A DNA stretch of 13,608 nt from Desulfobacteraceae bacterium (GTDB lineage: Bacteria; Desulfobacterota; Desulfobacteria; Desulfobacterales; JAABSP01): assembly GCA_011390035.1 (NCBI GenBank), contig JAABTE010000036.1:1-13608 (forward strand). The letters run 5' to 3'. Positions 13,423-13,608 of the stretch are shown here, piece by piece (the first letter of the stretch is position 1; each line of letters starts with the position of its first letter). Under the pieces are notes generated by a model. It was not told where the DNA came from. It did not search any database and saw nothing but the letters and a program-made list of their open reading frames with translations. Position numbers and translations under genes: made by a program.

Positions 13423-13608
13423 ATGGCAGGATTGAACAAGATCACCCTCATCGGCAACCTCGGGCGAGACCCGGAGGTGCGCTACACGCCGGACGGGCTG
13501 GCCGTGACCAATTTCACCATGGCCGTCAACGAGCGGATCAAGGGAGAAGATCGCACCCAGTGGTTCCGCATCGTGGCCTTTGGGAAGCTCGGAGAGATCT
13601 GCGGGGAA
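13423..13608 (+). CDS. ssb: single-stranded DNA-binding protein, N-terminal part (cut by the window end)
   Basis: The first 62 residues are visible. MAGLNKITLIGNLGRDPEVR, then YTPDGLAVTNFTMAVNE, then TQWFRIVAFGKLGEICGE form the start of the OB-fold of bacterial SSB, which coats single-stranded DNA as a tetramer during replication, recombination and repair. Conserved features seen are the N-x-x-x-L-x-G-N-L-x-x-D-P-E-x-R start and the WFRIVAFGKLGE strand with its aromatic DNA-stacking residues. GGAGG lies 9 nt before the ATG. The C-terminal acidic tail is outside the window. Confidence 0.95.
   Translation, partial: MAGLNKITLIGNLGRDPEVRYTPDGLAVTNFTMAVNERIKGEDRTQWFRIVAFGKLGEICGE

Overview
The window is GC-rich, gene-dense chromosomal DNA. 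The protein families and codon choice suggest an anaerobic deltaproteobacterium (Desulfobacterota, Desulfobacteraceae-like). That placement is an inference from protein style, not from a marker gene. No tRNA, rRNA, transposase, phage gene or CRISPR array is visible.

Layout, left to right. (1) 1-1205, minus strand: a Cas6-like RAMP protein followed 6 nt later by a 4Fe-4S (ferredoxin/HdrC-like) protein that runs off the window and carries an apparent one-base frameshift at a four-base homopolymer. (2) 1206-1670: a 465-bp divergent intergenic region packed with tandem repeats (7 x 16 bp, 2 x 21 bp, 2 x 25 bp). The last two families carry -10 and -35 promoter elements facing the Cas6-like gene. 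A separate strong promoter faces right. (3) 1671-3723, plus: a secreted three-repeat PKD-type protein and a DUF523-DUF1722 protein, probably one operon. (4) 3714-6104, minus: a cytoplasmic PAS-PAS-PAS hybrid histidine kinase that overlaps the previous gene tail-to-tail by 10 bp. (5) 6391-8692, plus: an endonuclease III homologue and a membrane chemoreceptor. (6) 8767-12110, plus: a polytopic hybrid sensor kinase (NarL/HisKA_3 type with a fused NarL-like receiver lacking a DNA-binding domain) and a periplasmic solute-binding-like protein 14 nt downstream. (7) 12086-12442, minus: a small two-helix membrane protein overlapping the binding protein tail-to-tail by 25 bp. (8) 12667-13305, plus: a membrane SHOCT-domain protein. 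(9) 13423-end, plus: the start of ssb with a clear sigma70-type promoter.

How the genes may work together. Three of the genes (both kinases and the chemoreceptor) are signalling proteins with different sensors. The solute-binding protein beside the membrane kinase could be its periplasmic sensing partner. The Cas6-like gene has no cas neighbours and no array here, so a CRISPR role is not supported by the local context. I see no clear complete novel system. The items most worth a second look are the orphan Cas6-like/Fe-S pair with its repeat-rich, duplicated promoter region and the frameshifted Fe-S gene. Next come the kinase/binding-protein pair with its G9 tract and the small tandem duplications clustered at gene starts.
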